From Caldifarciminota bacterium (GTDB lineage: Bacteria; Hydrothermota; Hydrothermia; LBFQ01): 44,158 nt of DNA. The stretch covers positions 1-44,158 of the forward strand of contig JALWZG010000083.1 of NCBI GenBank assembly GCA_027002825.1, in the 5' to 3' direction. How positions within the stretch are numbered: position 1 is the first letter of the stretch; each line of letters begins with the position of its first letter. The position numbers and the translations under genes are program-made. The notes under the pieces are model-generated. The model made no database searches. It was given only the letters and a program-made list of their open reading frames with translations, and was not told the DNA's origin. Shown here in pieces: positions 1 through 9,343 of this stretch.

Positions 1-1442
1 ACCTGACACATACCCACACCGTGTCCCCAACCCCCACCGTATATCACAAGCCTCCTGCCCCTCCTCCTGAACTTGAAGAGGGAGGATTTCACACCGAGAG
101 CGAGCCTTATGTTCCAATCACCCCTTACAACAGTAGAGCGTTTTGTCCCCACTACGAGGAGTTTGGAAACACGTCCGCTTTCCGTCCTCTCCAACACCTC
201 AACCCGTTTTATCCGGCCCACGTTTGTCCCGAGGTTTTCCCTCAGGTTCCTCTCTATCCGGCTGAAGGGCACCACCTTTTTCCACCTGAAAACCCTCGCC
301 CCGTATCTCAGGATGGGCGGCAGATCCGCCGCGGGGGAACAGGCCTTTGTACTGTCCTTCCCCTTGAACACCTCCTCCAGGTTGAACCCCTTCACGTCCC
401 CGTTTAGATCGTCCGCCTTCGCCCTTATGAGGGTATCCCCCCAATCCCTTCCACTCTCAAGGCTCCCACCGCAGGAGGTGCAGAAGGTTGCTATGCTGAA
501 CCTCTCACCTTCCATCATGACTATACCCCACGTCTCGTCGACGACCCTGTCTATTACGGGATAGTTCGTAACACCCCTGTAAACCTGCGTTGTAAAGTCG
601 CTCGTTATATCATAGGGCTTGTCCAGAAGCGCCCATTTGACACCTGCCACGTCAAGGGCGTGGGTTCTGGCGGCTATTGCCTGAGCCTTTAAGGCCTCCT
701 CGGGATAGGAGGGGGACATCTCCCACGGTATGACACCCTTGAGGTACTCCTCCAGGGGAAGTCTGTTTATCAACATGAGGGATTTCGCCTCCATGTCGGG
801 CATCACCCACATCTGACCCCTGTACTTCCTGATCCCCCCGTCCACCTCCACGAAAATCGTATCGCACTCGTATATCACGGGGGTTTTCAAAACCATCTCC
901 GGGTCCATCAAAACCACCTCGCCCTTTGGAGGACTCTCCAGAATTGAATATGTGGCCCTTTTGTGGGGATGTTTAAACCTCATGGCCTCCTTGAAGGACC
1001 CAAAGGGCCCCTTCAGGACGTAATACCGTGGGTATATTCCGAGCCTTTTTACGACCACGTCACCGTACGTGAGCTTTGCCCTCAGGGCATCGGATCTCCT
1101 GAGATAGACCCCCAGACCCACCCAGTGCAGCACTTTACCCTTCACCGCCCTCTTCAGGCGTAGGCGCAGGGTCTCAGGGGCGAGCTTCAGGACAAGACTA
1201 TCTCCCGACCTCAGGGAACACCTACCCTTCCCGTAAACCTCCAAAACCCTCCCAAACCTACCGATGAAAACCCTGATCTGGGGCTGCTCACGGAATACGG
1301 CTTTGAAGGGGATTGAGAGGACATCCTTCCCCCTTTTCACCTCTATCCGACGCACCCGCTCCTCAACCCTTCTGAAGGGAAAACAGCTATATACCGAGGA
1401 GATCAGAAACCAGACGGTGAAAACCCGAATTGGGGTACTCAT
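1..1442 (-). CDS. SpoIID/LytB domain-containing lipoprotein, 3' end truncated by window edge
   Basis: Manual reverse-strand translation; ORF is open at the left edge, so absent from the ORF track. Starts MSTPIRVFTVWFLISSVYSC (lipoprotein-like signal); contains LPLEEYLKGVIPWEMSPSYPEEALKAQAIAARTHAL and GGWGHGVGMCQ, typical SpoIID motifs. Confidence 0.85.
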   Translation of the reverse strand, partial: MSTPIRVFTVWFLISSVYSCFPFRRVEERVRRIEVKRGKDVLSIPFKAVFREQPQIRVFIGRFGRVLEVYGKGRCSLRSGDSLVLKLAPETLRLRLKRAVKGKVLHWVGLGVYLRRSDALRAKLTYGDVVVKRLGIYPRYYVLKGPFGSFKEAMRFKHPHKRATYSILESPPKGEVVLMDPEMVLKTPVIYECDTIFVEVDGGIRKYRGQMWVMPDMEAKSLMLINRLPLEEYLKGVIPWEMSPSYPEEALKAQAIAARTHALDVAGVKWALLDKPYDITSDFTTQVYRGVTNYPVIDRVVDETWGIVMMEGERFSIATFCTSCGGSLESGRDWGDTLIRAKADDLNGDVKGFNLEEVFKGKDSTKACSPAADLPPILRYGARVFRWKKVVPFSRIERNLRENLGTNVGRIKRVEVLERTESGRVSKLLVVGTKRSTVVRGDWNIRLALGVKSSLFKFRRRGRRLVIYGGGWGHGVGMCQ

Positions 1443-2682
1443 CCCTCAAACGTCTCTTGAGGTTTACGGCCTCGGCCGTGTCCCCCTTCAGTAGGTTCAA
1501 ATACACCAGGGCGTAAAGGGCCTTGGGGGAAAACCTCTCATCTCTGATGGAATCCGCTATGAACCTCCATATGCTGTCGGCGGCCTTCATATCCCCGAGG
1601 TAAAAGAAGTATATCTCCGCCTTCCTGTAGACCTTTTCAACGTCCTTTGCCGTCTGGAGCCTGCGCCACTCGTCAAGGATCACCTTCACCTTTTCCGCTT
1701 CGGACCTCCACCTTCCGGACGCCCCTCTGTACACCCTGTCAAACTCAAGGGCCGCCCCGTTGTAATCCCCCTGGAGCAGCTTGAGCCTCCCCATGAGCAA
1801 CCTCGCCTCCCACTTCTCCTCCGCGGCGCTGTTGGCGGACCTCTCAAGGTGCTTCAAAGCGCCGGACGTGTCCCCCTTTATCAGAGAGATCCTCGCCAGT
1901 TTAAGGGCCAGTCTACCCGCCTCGGCGGAGTTCGGCGGGTGGTCTATGGAGGAGTAGACCTTCTCGGCCTCATCGTATTTCCCGGATAGGAAGAGTATGT
2001 CCCCCCTCTTCTCCTCCGCGAGCTTCCTCTCCGAGGGCTTGAGCTCCAACTCCAGGTACTCGTTCAGGAACCTCTCGGCCGTGTCCGGCTCCTTTAAGGC
2101 CGTGTAAACGTCAACGGCAAGGAGTAGGAACTTCTTGTATATGGGATTCTTCTTGCCCAGACCCGCCATACGGGACAGGTAATGGGCAGCCCCCCTGTAG
2201 TCCCCGCTCATGTACCTCGCGTAGGCCAGCCAGTATAAGGCCTCCGGGGTGCGTACATCACCGAGGGCGTCTGAAACCCTGTGTCTGAACCTCGGATCAA
2301 GGGCGTATACCCTCGCCAGTTCAATCCTGGCCCTCTCCGCCAGGGGATGGGTGGGGAAGTATGTCAGGAACTCCTCAAACTTTTTGGCCGCCTTTTCGTA
2401 CTGACCTTTACGGGAATAGGCGAGTCCGAGGTAGAAAATGGCGTCCGGTAGGTACTTTGAGTGGGGATAGTACTTTATCAGGTAGGCCGCCTTCACCTCA
2501 AGGGAGTCGTATTTGGGCTTGAGGTTGAGTGTGTCCCCCTTCCTCTCCGCCCTCTCTATCTTTTTGGCGAGCCGCCGTAGGTTGTAATAGGTGTTGAAGT
2601 ACGCCCCCAAGTTGGGGTTCGCGCAGGTCAAAAAGGGGGCGGCCATCCCGACGGATAACCACCCCCACACCTTCACCCTCAT
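1387..2682 (-). CDS. Tetratricopeptide-repeat protein (BamD/YbgF-like, secreted or outer-membrane associated)
   Basis: 431 aa ORF with repeated TPR-like helices (YLPDAIFYLGLAYSRKGQYEKAAKKFEEFLTYFPTHPLAERARIELARVY); N-terminal signal; ATGA overlap with the upstream gene. Confidence 0.75.
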   Translation of the reverse strand: MRVKVWGWLSVGMAAPFLTCANPNLGAYFNTYYNLRRLAKKIERAERKGDTLNLKPKYDSLEVKAAYLIKYYPHSKYLPDAIFYLGLAYSRKGQYEKAAKKFEEFLTYFPTHPLAERARIELARVYALDPRFRHRVSDALGDVRTPEALYWLAYARYMSGDYRGAAHYLSRMAGLGKKNPIYKKFLLLAVDVYTALKEPDTAERFLNEYLELELKPSERKLAEEKRGDILFLSGKYDEAEKVYSSIDHPPNSAEAGRLALKLARISLIKGDTSGALKHLERSANSAAEEKWEARLLMGRLKLLQGDYNGAALEFDRVYRGASGRWRSEAEKVKVILDEWRRLQTAKDVEKVYRKAEIYFFYLGDMKAADSIWRFIADSIRDERFSPKALYALVYLNLLKGDTAEAVNLKRRLRDEYPNSGFHRLVSDLLGI

Positions 2683-3680
2683 CTTATAAGGAGTTTGTAG
2701 GTCCTCCTACCCTCTTTTACCATGTAAAGTCCCCTGTTGAGGCGTACAGCCCCATCTCCGTAGAAGACCACCTTTCCGGAGACGTCGTAGACGGTGACCC
2801 TGTTCCGGAATCTGACGAGGCCGTCGGCGATGTAGAACCCTTCCCTCTCGGCAACCTCCCTTTCGGCCACACCCACCTGTGTGTAGTCCACCATCTCGTT
2901 GACGGACCAGCTGAAGACCTCAGCCGTCACGAAGAAGGGTGTGAAAAGGGCGTACTGATAGGTTGAATCCTTTATGAGGCCTATACCCGGCCTCCAGTAC
3001 ACGTAGTAATCCCTGATGAGCGTATCCGACCAGGACTCGGAGGAGTTGCCAGCCTGACTGTAGACAAGGGAGGACCAGAGTTTGGCTCGTATGGCCACGT
3101 ATATCGTGTAGACGCTGTCAAACGTACCCGCCGGCACGGTTAGAGTCCCCATGGAAAGCACCTTAACCGTGTCCAAAAGGAAGACCATCGTGTCCGGGGT
3201 GGAGTAGTTCCTGTCCCCGTCCACGTCCGCCGTGACGGTGTCCCCTGCTATTCCGAGTGTCCAAGATGCCCCAACGCTCAGGGGTGTCCTTATGGCAAGC
3301 ACGTCCACCTTTTTGAAGTACACGCCTTGGGTGGCGTTGGAGTCCGTGCCGACTATCATCAGGCGGTGCATGTCATTCCCGACCTCGTAAACCGTGTCCA
3401 CGTAAACCATGGTATAGTTCGTATCGCCGCTCACGTAGTTCATCCTGAGTATCCCCCTGCCGAGGTTGCCCGAATACGTGAACTCCTGGTTCACCTGAAG
3501 GGTTTCGGCCAGTGTGAGGTTGACCGAGGCCGATCCAGTGAGGCTGCTGTAAGTTGAATCGTACTCCCATCCCTCGTACATACCCTCGGCTCCGACCCTT
3601 ATGCCGAGGTAGTTGAGGGCCTGTGCGTTCAGGTATCCCACGGAAGCGCCCATCAGAAGAGCAGCCAAAACGTACCTCAT
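2679..3680 (-). CDS. Secreted protein with C-terminal Por/T9SS-like sorting domain
   Basis: Signal peptide MRYVLAALLMGASVGYLNAQA; C-terminus VTVYDVSGKVVFYGDGAVRLNRGLYMVKEGRRTYKLLIR resembles type A sorting domains. Confidence 0.7.
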   Translation of the reverse strand: MRYVLAALLMGASVGYLNAQALNYLGIRVGAEGMYEGWEYDSTYSSLTGSASVNLTLAETLQVNQEFTYSGNLGRGILRMNYVSGDTNYTMVYVDTVYEVGNDMHRLMIVGTDSNATQGVYFKKVDVLAIRTPLSVGASWTLGIAGDTVTADVDGDRNYSTPDTMVFLLDTVKVLSMGTLTVPAGTFDSVYTIYVAIRAKLWSSLVYSQAGNSSESWSDTLIRDYYVYWRPGIGLIKDSTYQYALFTPFFVTAEVFSWSVNEMVDYTQVGVAEREVAEREGFYIADGLVRFRNRVTVYDVSGKVVFYGDGAVRLNRGLYMVKEGRRTYKLLIR

Positions 3681-3688
3681 AACGGGGT

Positions 3689-3694
3689 ATTATA
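3689..3694 (-). promoter_or_regulatory. -10 box TATAAT, 8 nt before ATG at 3680
   Basis: Reverse complement TATAAT-ACCCCGTT-ATG. Confidence 0.65.
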
Positions 3695-3753
3695 GGCCTG
3701 AAAGGAAGACCCTTTACACCCCTAAGCCACCTCCAGCCTTTTGACCTTTAGGA

Positions 3754-3791
3754 GGAGGGGGAGAAGGAAACAGGTGCATCCCCCCTCCCCC
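3754..3791 (-). terminator. Candidate G/C-run hairpin terminator downstream of tsf
   Basis: GGAGGGGG (3754-3761) complementary to CCCCCTCC (3781-3788) just 3' of the tsf stop; no U-tract. Confidence 0.4.
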
Positions 3792-3799
3792 GATGTCAG

Positions 3800-4615
3800 T
3801 TAATCCTCCCCAACTTTGAACCTGACGAACCTCCTGACGGTGAAATCCCCCTTACCCTTCAGCCACTCCCCGAAGGTCAAGTTTTGGTCCTTCATGTAGG
3901 GTTGATCCAAGAGGGACCTCTCCCTCAAGAAGGCCTTGAGCCTACCCTCAACTATACGGGGTATTATATGCTCCGGTTTTCCGTCCTTTCTCGCCTGCTC
4001 CTCGTAGATCTCCCTCTCCCGTTTCAGAACATCCTCCGGAAAGTCCTCTTTTGAAACCGCTATGGGGGCCATGGCCGTTATCTGCATGGCCACCTCACGG
4101 GCCACCTCAAGGTCGGGAGGGTATATCTCCACTATAGCACCCGCCGTGGCGCCGGGATGAACGTAGATGTACACCATGCCGTCGTCCGTCTCGTAGTAGA
4201 CCGCCTTTTTCACCTCTATCTTTTCCCCGACCTTTCCCGAGAGGAGTTTCATCTCCTCCTCAAGGGCGGGGTCCATAAGCTCCTCAACGCTGTTCGCCTT
4301 CTTCTCTAAGAGGACCTGAAGGGCCTTCCGGCCGAAGGCCTTGAAGTCGTCCGTCCTCGCGACAAAGTCCGTCTCACATCCCACCTCAACCACCGCACCC
4401 CACCTGTAGTTTTCGTCAAGTTCTGCGAAGATCAAACCCTCCTTGGTCGTCCTTGCCACCTTCTTTTCGGCCTTTGCTATACCCATCTTCCTGAGCAGCT
4501 CTATGGCCTTCTCCACGTCTCCACCCGCCTCCTCCAAAGCCTTCTTGACGTCCATGAGACCGGCACCCGTCGCCTCTCTGACCGTCTGGATGAGCTTTAT
4601 ATCCACCTTTGCCAT
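3800..4615 (-). CDS. tsf: Elongation factor Ts
   Basis: MAKVDIKLIQTVREATGAGLMDVKKALEEAGGDVEKAIELLRKMGIAKAEKK...VVEVGCETDFVARTDDF; downstream of rpsB. Confidence 0.98.
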   Translation of the reverse strand: MAKVDIKLIQTVREATGAGLMDVKKALEEAGGDVEKAIELLRKMGIAKAEKKVARTTKEGLIFAELDENYRWGAVVEVGCETDFVARTDDFKAFGRKALQVLLEKKANSVEELMDPALEEEMKLLSGKVGEKIEVKKAVYYETDDGMVYIYVHPGATAGAIVEIYPPDLEVAREVAMQITAMAPIAVSKEDFPEDVLKREREIYEEQARKDGKPEHIIPRIVEGRLKAFLRERSLLDQPYMKDQNLTFGEWLKGKGDFTVRRFVRFKVGED

Positions 4616-4629
4616 CTTTTCAACCTCCT

Positions 4630-5463
4630 TTAGCCTTGTGTCTCCACACCTTCCGGAAGCAGACCTCCCGCGGCCTCCCTCTCCATCTTACCGTCAAGGT
4701 AGCCCTGGGCCACTATACGTGTGATGAAGCGTATGCTCTTCATGGACTCGTCGTTGGAGGGTATGGGGAGCGTGACCATCTCCGGATCGGTGTTGGTGTC
4801 AACCATGCCTATGGAGTATATGCCCAGCTTCTTCACCTCGTAGGCGGCGAGGTGGTTGTACCTCGGATCGACTATATAGACGAGATCTGGGAGGTGGTTC
4901 ATGTTCTCTATGCCTCCGAAGAGTTTGCGGAGCTTTGCGTACTGCCTCTGCATCTTCAGGATCTCCTTTTTGGTGTAAGGTAGGACTTCACCCCTGCGCC
5001 TGCGCTCCTCAAATTCAAGGAACATCGCCTCGTACTCCTTCATCTTGAGTATCCGCTTGTGTATGGTTGAGAAGTTGGTCAGAAGACCCCCGGGCCACCT
5101 CTCCACGACGTAGAAGGCTCCGACCCTCCGGGCCTCGTCCTTTATTATGGACTTCGCCTGGGGCTTCGTGCTTACGAAGAGAACCGTTCCACCGCGTCTA
5201 CCCTCTTCCCTCATCTTTTCATAGGCTTTCCTGAGGGCCACAACCGTGTACCTCAGATCTATGACGTGTATTCCGTTCCGGGAGGTGTATATAAAGGGTT
5301 TCATCTTCGGATTCCAGCGACTCGTACGGTGTCCGTAGTGCGCTCCCACCTCAAAGAGCTTTCGCAAGAGCTCCTTCGGGTTGTTCAAGAGCTCCTTGAC
5401 GTCCAGATCCTCCATATCAACGCTTGGTGTACTGCCAAGCCCTTCTTCTCTTAGTCTTTCCAT
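4630..5463 (-). CDS. rpsB: 30S ribosomal protein S2 (true start may be ATG at 5415)
   Basis: LLRKLFEVGAHYGHRTSRWNPKMKPFIYTSRNGIHVIDL...VERWPGGLLTNFSTI; the annotated start overlaps the rpsI end. Confidence 0.97.
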   Translation of the reverse strand: MERLREEGLGSTPSVDMEDLDVKELLNNPKELLRKLFEVGAHYGHRTSRWNPKMKPFIYTSRNGIHVIDLRYTVVALRKAYEKMREEGRRGGTVLFVSTKPQAKSIIKDEARRVGAFYVVERWPGGLLTNFSTIHKRILKMKEYEAMFLEFEERRRRGEVLPYTKKEILKMQRQYAKLRKLFGGIENMNHLPDLVYIVDPRYNHLAAYEVKKLGIYSIGMVDTNTDPEMVTLPIPSNDESMKSIRFITRIVAQGYLDGKMEREAAGGLLPEGVETQG

Positions 5464-5803
5464 ACTTCATCCTCTCCTTTTCCCTCGGATCGCGTGTGAG
5501 CATACCCATCTTGCGTAAAACCGGCCTCTTGGAGGGGTCCAACAGGGCTATCGCCCTGGCGAGGGCGTGCCTGACGGCGCCGGACTGACCGGATACGCCT
5601 CCACCTTCCACCCTGACCTTTACGTCAACGACGTTTCTGAGATCGGTGACGTCCAGCGGCTCCAACGCCCACTGGACCAAATGCTCCTTTTTGAAGTACT
5701 CCTGAGGGGATTTGCCGTTTATGAATATCCTGCCGCTTCCCCTTCTCAAAGTAACGCGGGCAACCGCCCTTTTCCTTGAACCTGAGATGTTCACAAGCTC
5801 CAT
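5417..5803 (-). CDS. rpsI: 30S ribosomal protein S9
   Basis: SGSRKRAVARVTLRRGSGRIFINGKSPQEYF...KYGKTKRRRAWQYTKR. Confidence 0.98.
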   Translation of the reverse strand: MELVNISGSRKRAVARVTLRRGSGRIFINGKSPQEYFKKEHLVQWALEPLDVTDLRNVVDVKVRVEGGGVSGQSGAVRHALARAIALLDPSKRPVLRKMGMLTRDPREKERMKYGKTKRRRAWQYTKR

Positions 5804-5816
5804 TTTCTAATCCCGG

Positions 5817-6254
5817 TTAAAGGTTTAAATCCAAAGGTTTGGGTTGCTGGGCGATGTGGGGATGGGTGTCCGAGGCGTAAACCTTCAGCCTTTTCAGGCG
5901 ACGTTTGCGGAGCTTGTTCTTGGGGAGCATGCGTTTGACGGCCAGATAGATCACCCTCTCTGGGTGGTGTTGGAGCATCCACTCAAGTGAGCGCTCCTTC
6001 AGGCCGCTTGGATACCCGCTGTGCCACCTGTACATCTTCTGCTTGAGCTTTTTGCCCGTGGTCTTAACCCTGTGTGCGTTGAGGACTACGACGAAATCGC
6101 CCATGTCCGCGTGCGGTGTGTACTGTGGTTTGTGTTTCCCCATAAGCACCTTCGCTATCTCCGATGCCAGCCTACCCAACACCTTATCCGTCGCGTCCAC
6201 CACGTACCACTCCCTCTTCACGTCCTCTTTTCTCAAGAAAGGCGTCACTTTCAC
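5817..6254 (-). CDS. rplM: 50S ribosomal protein L13
   Basis: [59 protein letters not shown] start preceded by AGGAGGG. Confidence 0.98.
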   Translation of the reverse strand: MKVTPFLRKEDVKREWYVVDATDKVLGRLASEIAKVLMGKHKPQYTPHADMGDFVVVLNAHRVKTTGKKLKQKMYRWHSGYPSGLKERSLEWMLQHHPERVIYLAVKRMLPKNKLRKRRLKRLKVYASDTHPHIAQQPKPLDLNL

Positions 6255-6281
6255 CCTTTACCCTCCTTTTTGGAAGCGTCT

Positions 6282-6287
6282 ATTATA
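6282..6287 (-). promoter_or_regulatory. -10 box TATAAT for the rplM operon (leadered, with SD)
   Basis: Reverse complement of attata; 27 nt from the GTG start with an intervening AGGAGGG. Confidence 0.6.
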
Positions 6288-6314
6288 CTGTTGAAAGGGC
6301 GCCGTGTGGAGGTT

Positions 6315-7406
6315 CTACCTTCCGAAGAACTCCCGCACCTTCTCTATCACGTACTCTATCTGCCATTCCTCCATCTCCGGATATATGGGTAAACTCAAAA
6401 CCTCCTCACTCGCCCTCTCCGCCTCCGGGAACTGTCCCCTCCTGTAGCCGTACCTCTCCATCAGGACCTTTTGCAGGTGCAGGGGTAAAGGGTAGAAGAC
6501 GGAAACCCCAATCCCGTTTTTGATGAGGTGTTCCCTCAACCTGTCCCTCTCATCCGTTCGCACCGTGTACTGGTGGAAGACGTGGATGTTCCCCTCCCCC
6601 ACACTGGGGGTTATCACCACGTCCTTTAGGGCTTCGGTGTAGGTTTCGGCTATCCTCCTCCTCCTCTCGTTCCACGAGTCCAACAGCCTGAGCTTTAGAC
6701 TCAAAAAGGCGGCCTGCAGGTCGTCCAGGCGGCTGTTGTACCCGACGTCATCGTGGATGTACTTCTCCCTCTGACAGTGCACCCGAAGCCTTTCAACCCT
6801 TTGGGCTATCTCCCCGCTTTTGGTGGTTATCATTCCCCCGTCCCCTAAGGCGGATAGGTTTTTCGTCGGGTAGAAGCTGAAGGCCGCCGCATCCCCAAGG
6901 GCGCCTACCTTTTGCCCCTTTCTGACCGCACCGACGGCCTGGGCCGCGTCCTCAAGGAGGGGTATTCCGTCAAATCTCATGTTCTCAACCTCAGCCGCCT
7001 GACCGTAAAGGTGGACGGGAAGTACAACCTTTGTCCTTTCCGAGAGGGCATCCCTTACGGCCTCAGCGTTGAGGTTGAAGGTAAGGGGATCTATATCGGC
7101 GAACACGGGTTTTGCCCCCACAAGCATTACGGCCTCAACCGTGGCGTAAAACGTAAAGGGTGTCGTGATCACCTCATCACCCGGTCCCACGCCCAAAGCC
7201 CTCAGGGAGAGGACGAGGGCATCTGTGCCACTACCCACACCGAGGGCGTGCGGCACACCTATGTACCTCGCGAACTCCTCTTCAAACCCCTTTAGACGGG
7301 GACCGAGGACGAACCTACCGTCGGAGAGGACCTCCGCAAGCACCCTTTTGAACTCCTCCCAAAAACGGGAGTTCTGCTTTACAAGGTCAACCGGTGGAAC
7401 CTTCAA
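6315..7406 (-). CDS. DegT/DnrJ/EryC1/StrS family PLP-dependent aminotransferase
   Basis: YIGVPHALGVGSGTDALVLSLRALGVGPGDEVITTPFTFYAT...LLEDAAQAVGA...AAFSFYPTKNLSALGDGGMI; TTG start. Confidence 0.93.
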   Translation of the reverse strand: MKVPPVDLVKQNSRFWEEFKRVLAEVLSDGRFVLGPRLKGFEEEFARYIGVPHALGVGSGTDALVLSLRALGVGPGDEVITTPFTFYATVEAVMLVGAKPVFADIDPLTFNLNAEAVRDALSERTKVVLPVHLYGQAAEVENMRFDGIPLLEDAAQAVGAVRKGQKVGALGDAAAFSFYPTKNLSALGDGGMITTKSGEIAQRVERLRVHCQREKYIHDDVGYNSRLDDLQAAFLSLKLRLLDSWNERRRRIAETYTEALKDVVITPSVGEGNIHVFHQYTVRTDERDRLREHLIKNGIGVSVFYPLPLHLQKVLMERYGYRRGQFPEAERASEEVLSLPIYPEMEEWQIEYVIEKVREFFGR

Positions 7407-7413
7407 AGGGAGG

Positions 7414-8775
7414 TTATTCTACGGATGCTTGGGTGTCCAGAGACTCGTAGTAGGCGGTGAAACCCCTCCTCCTCATCTCCTTTGCCATCTGACGGCTCAA
7501 CCTGCCGTGCCTGCACACGAAGACGTAGGTGATGTCCTTCGGCCAGGTTTCGGATTCCCTGAGAAGGTCCGAGAAGTTCTCGGCGCTTACCAACACCCTC
7601 CTGACCCTTCCCGGTTGTCCCCTAAACCTCAGATCCTCGGCCTCCTCGTACTCCCTCTCCAGGGCCAGAAGCCTAACACCCTCCAAAACCCTTTCCAGAA
7701 CCGGAAGCACCTTCTCCTCCTCCCTCTTCACATCCCTCAGCCTTGTCCTTATCGGGGACGCCGACGCCACCGCGCAGAACTCGGGGATGGATGCGGAAAT
7801 CCCGTAAATTCCGAGTTCCCTCGTCTTTGCTATGATTTCCTCCTTGTCAAAGCCTATAAGAGGTCTCAAAACCGGTATCCTCACGGCCTCCTCTATAACC
7901 CTGAGGTTGGGAAGGGTCTGTGTGGACACCTGACCTACGGATTCCCCCGTAATTATGGCCTCCGCTCCAACGCTCCTTGAGAGGATCTCCCCCACCCTGT
8001 ACATGATCCTCTTGAGGACGACGAGTCGCAACTCCCTCTTGACCGAGAAAAGGGCCGACAGGACCCCTGAAAAATCCACCACGTAGAATTTCGGCGTGTA
8101 CCCGTAGATCCAGTCCGTGTAAATCCTCCGCAGGATCGCGTGTGTCCCCCTGACGTGTTCTTCACCGCCCATATCGTACAGGACGAAATGCACCTTTGCA
8201 CCCCTCTTGAGCATGTACCAAGCCGCGACCGGCGAGTCAAAACCCCCGGAAACCAGGGCGAGGACCTTGGCCTGTACGCCGACGGGCAACCCCCCAGGTC
8301 CCCTTTCCCACCCGTGGTAGACGTACACCTCCCCTCCTCTTATTTCAACGTTTATCCGGACGTCCGGATTCTCAAGGTCAACCCCAGCCGAGAAGGGATA
8401 AAGCACCCCTCCCAGTTCCCTCTCCAGCGCGGTGGATGATGCGAACTTCTCACGCAGTTTAACCCTTACGGCAAACCTCTTCCCCTTTACCTCCTCCTTG
8501 AAGTTTCTCAGAAGCACCTCTTTGAGGCCTTCCACCCCTTCAAACCTCCACCTCCGGGCGAGGGCGAAGGAGGATACACCGAAAATCCTTTTCAGAACGT
8601 GGGATACGTCCTCATCCGTTTCCACGTAAACCCTGTCCCTGTCCCTCTTCACCTCTCCCCTCAGTCCGTGCCTCCTCAGAGCCTCCTCTATGTTGGAGGC
8701 GAGGCGGAATATGAACTGGCGCTTTACACCCTCGGACTTCGTGAAGACCTCAGGCGAATACCTTACGAGGTACAT
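7414..8775 (-). CDS. thiI: tRNA 4-thiouridine sulfurtransferase ThiI with C-terminal rhodanese-like domain
   Basis: THUMP-like N-terminus; ALVSGGFDSPVAAWYMLKRGAKVHFVLYD PP-loop; ITGESVGQVSTQTLPNL; C-terminal YVFVCRHGRLSRQMAKEMRRRGF. Confidence 0.93.
   Translation of the reverse strand: MYLVRYSPEVFTKSEGVKRQFIFRLASNIEEALRRHGLRGEVKRDRDRVYVETDEDVSHVLKRIFGVSSFALARRWRFEGVEGLKEVLLRNFKEEVKGKRFAVRVKLREKFASSTALERELGGVLYPFSAGVDLENPDVRINVEIRGGEVYVYHGWERGPGGLPVGVQAKVLALVSGGFDSPVAAWYMLKRGAKVHFVLYDMGGEEHVRGTHAILRRIYTDWIYGYTPKFYVVDFSGVLSALFSVKRELRLVVLKRIMYRVGEILSRSVGAEAIITGESVGQVSTQTLPNLRVIEEAVRIPVLRPLIGFDKEEIIAKTRELGIYGISASIPEFCAVASASPIRTRLRDVKREEEKVLPVLERVLEGVRLLALEREYEEAEDLRFRGQPGRVRRVLVSAENFSDLLRESETWPKDITYVFVCRHGRLSRQMAKEMRRRGFTAYYESLDTQASVE
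7416..7421 (-). promoter_or_regulatory. -10 box TAGAAT, 9 nt before TTG at 7406
   Basis: Reverse complement TAGAAT-AACCTCCCT-TTG. Confidence 0.5.
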
Positions 8776-8902
8776 TCCCCTTAAAGCCGGGAGCTCTACA
8801 CCGAAAGCGCGCGCGGGCTAAAAACTCCACTCCGGATCGCTTCGGAAACCCCTCCATCCCAAGGGGTTATTTTACGGGTGAGATTTTTCCGTCCGACGAC
8901 CT

Positions 8903-8908
8903 TAGGAT
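8903..8908 (+). promoter_or_regulatory. -10 box TAGGAT, 6 nt before TTG at 8915
   Basis: TAGGAT-AACATC-TTG. Confidence 0.45.
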
Positions 8909-8914
8909 AACATC

Positions 8915-9325
8915 TTGAGGTTTTGGGGACTTTTGGTGGCATCTACCCTCGTCTCCTGTGCGAAAAAGGCCCCTCCTCCGGGGAAAGGGGAGTTCGTCCC
9001 TCCCCAAATCGTGGTGTTTTCACCTCAGATGGGTGATACGGTGGGGGATACCTTGAGGGTAAACGTGCACGTGGCCGATAGCTCCGGTCTCTCCTCGCTC
9101 AGCGTGATCAGGGGAAGGAAACCCATAGCCGTTTTCACCTTGAGGGGGAAGGCCACCACCGTGGACACCACCCTTCTCCTTGAGAGGTTGGGGGAAAGCC
9201 TCCACCCCGACACGCTTGAGATAAAGGTCGGGGACAGGTGGGACAACTTCAGGAGCTTGAGGCTTGTGGTGTTCACCTTCAGACCTCCGCCGGATACCCT
9301 GAGGGACACCACGGGGAACAAATAG
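8915..9325 (+). CDS. Small putative lipoprotein with Ig-like fold
   Basis: MRFWGLLVASTLVSCAKKAPPPGKG lipobox; TTG start. Confidence 0.65.
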   Translation: MRFWGLLVASTLVSCAKKAPPPGKGEFVPPQIVVFSPQMGDTVGDTLRVNVHVADSSGLSSLSVIRGRKPIAVFTLRGKATTVDTTLLLERLGESLHPDTLEIKVGDRWDNFRSLRLVVFTFRPPPDTLRDTTGNK

Positions 9326-9331
9326 CGCCTT

Positions 9332-9337
9332 TAAACT
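9332..9337 (+). promoter_or_regulatory. -10-like TAAACT, 6 nt before ATG at 9344
   Basis: TAAACT-ACACCG-ATG. Confidence 0.4.
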
Positions 9338-9343
9338 ACACCG

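Noticed and set aside
21-564. Plus-strand ORFs 21-407 and 73-564 (Pro-rich)
   Set aside because: Antisense to the SpoIID-domain coding frame open at the window edge.
7165-7980. 271-aa plus-strand ORF over the DegT gene and thiI
   Set aside because: Crosses two reverse-strand genes with clear domains; no coherent domain of its own.
8776-8914. Possible structured RNA or riboswitch in the thiI/lipoprotein divergent gap (e.g. TCCGGATCGCTTCGGA)
   Set aside because: Only short GC-rich inverted repeats; no recognisable TPP or other riboswitch core.
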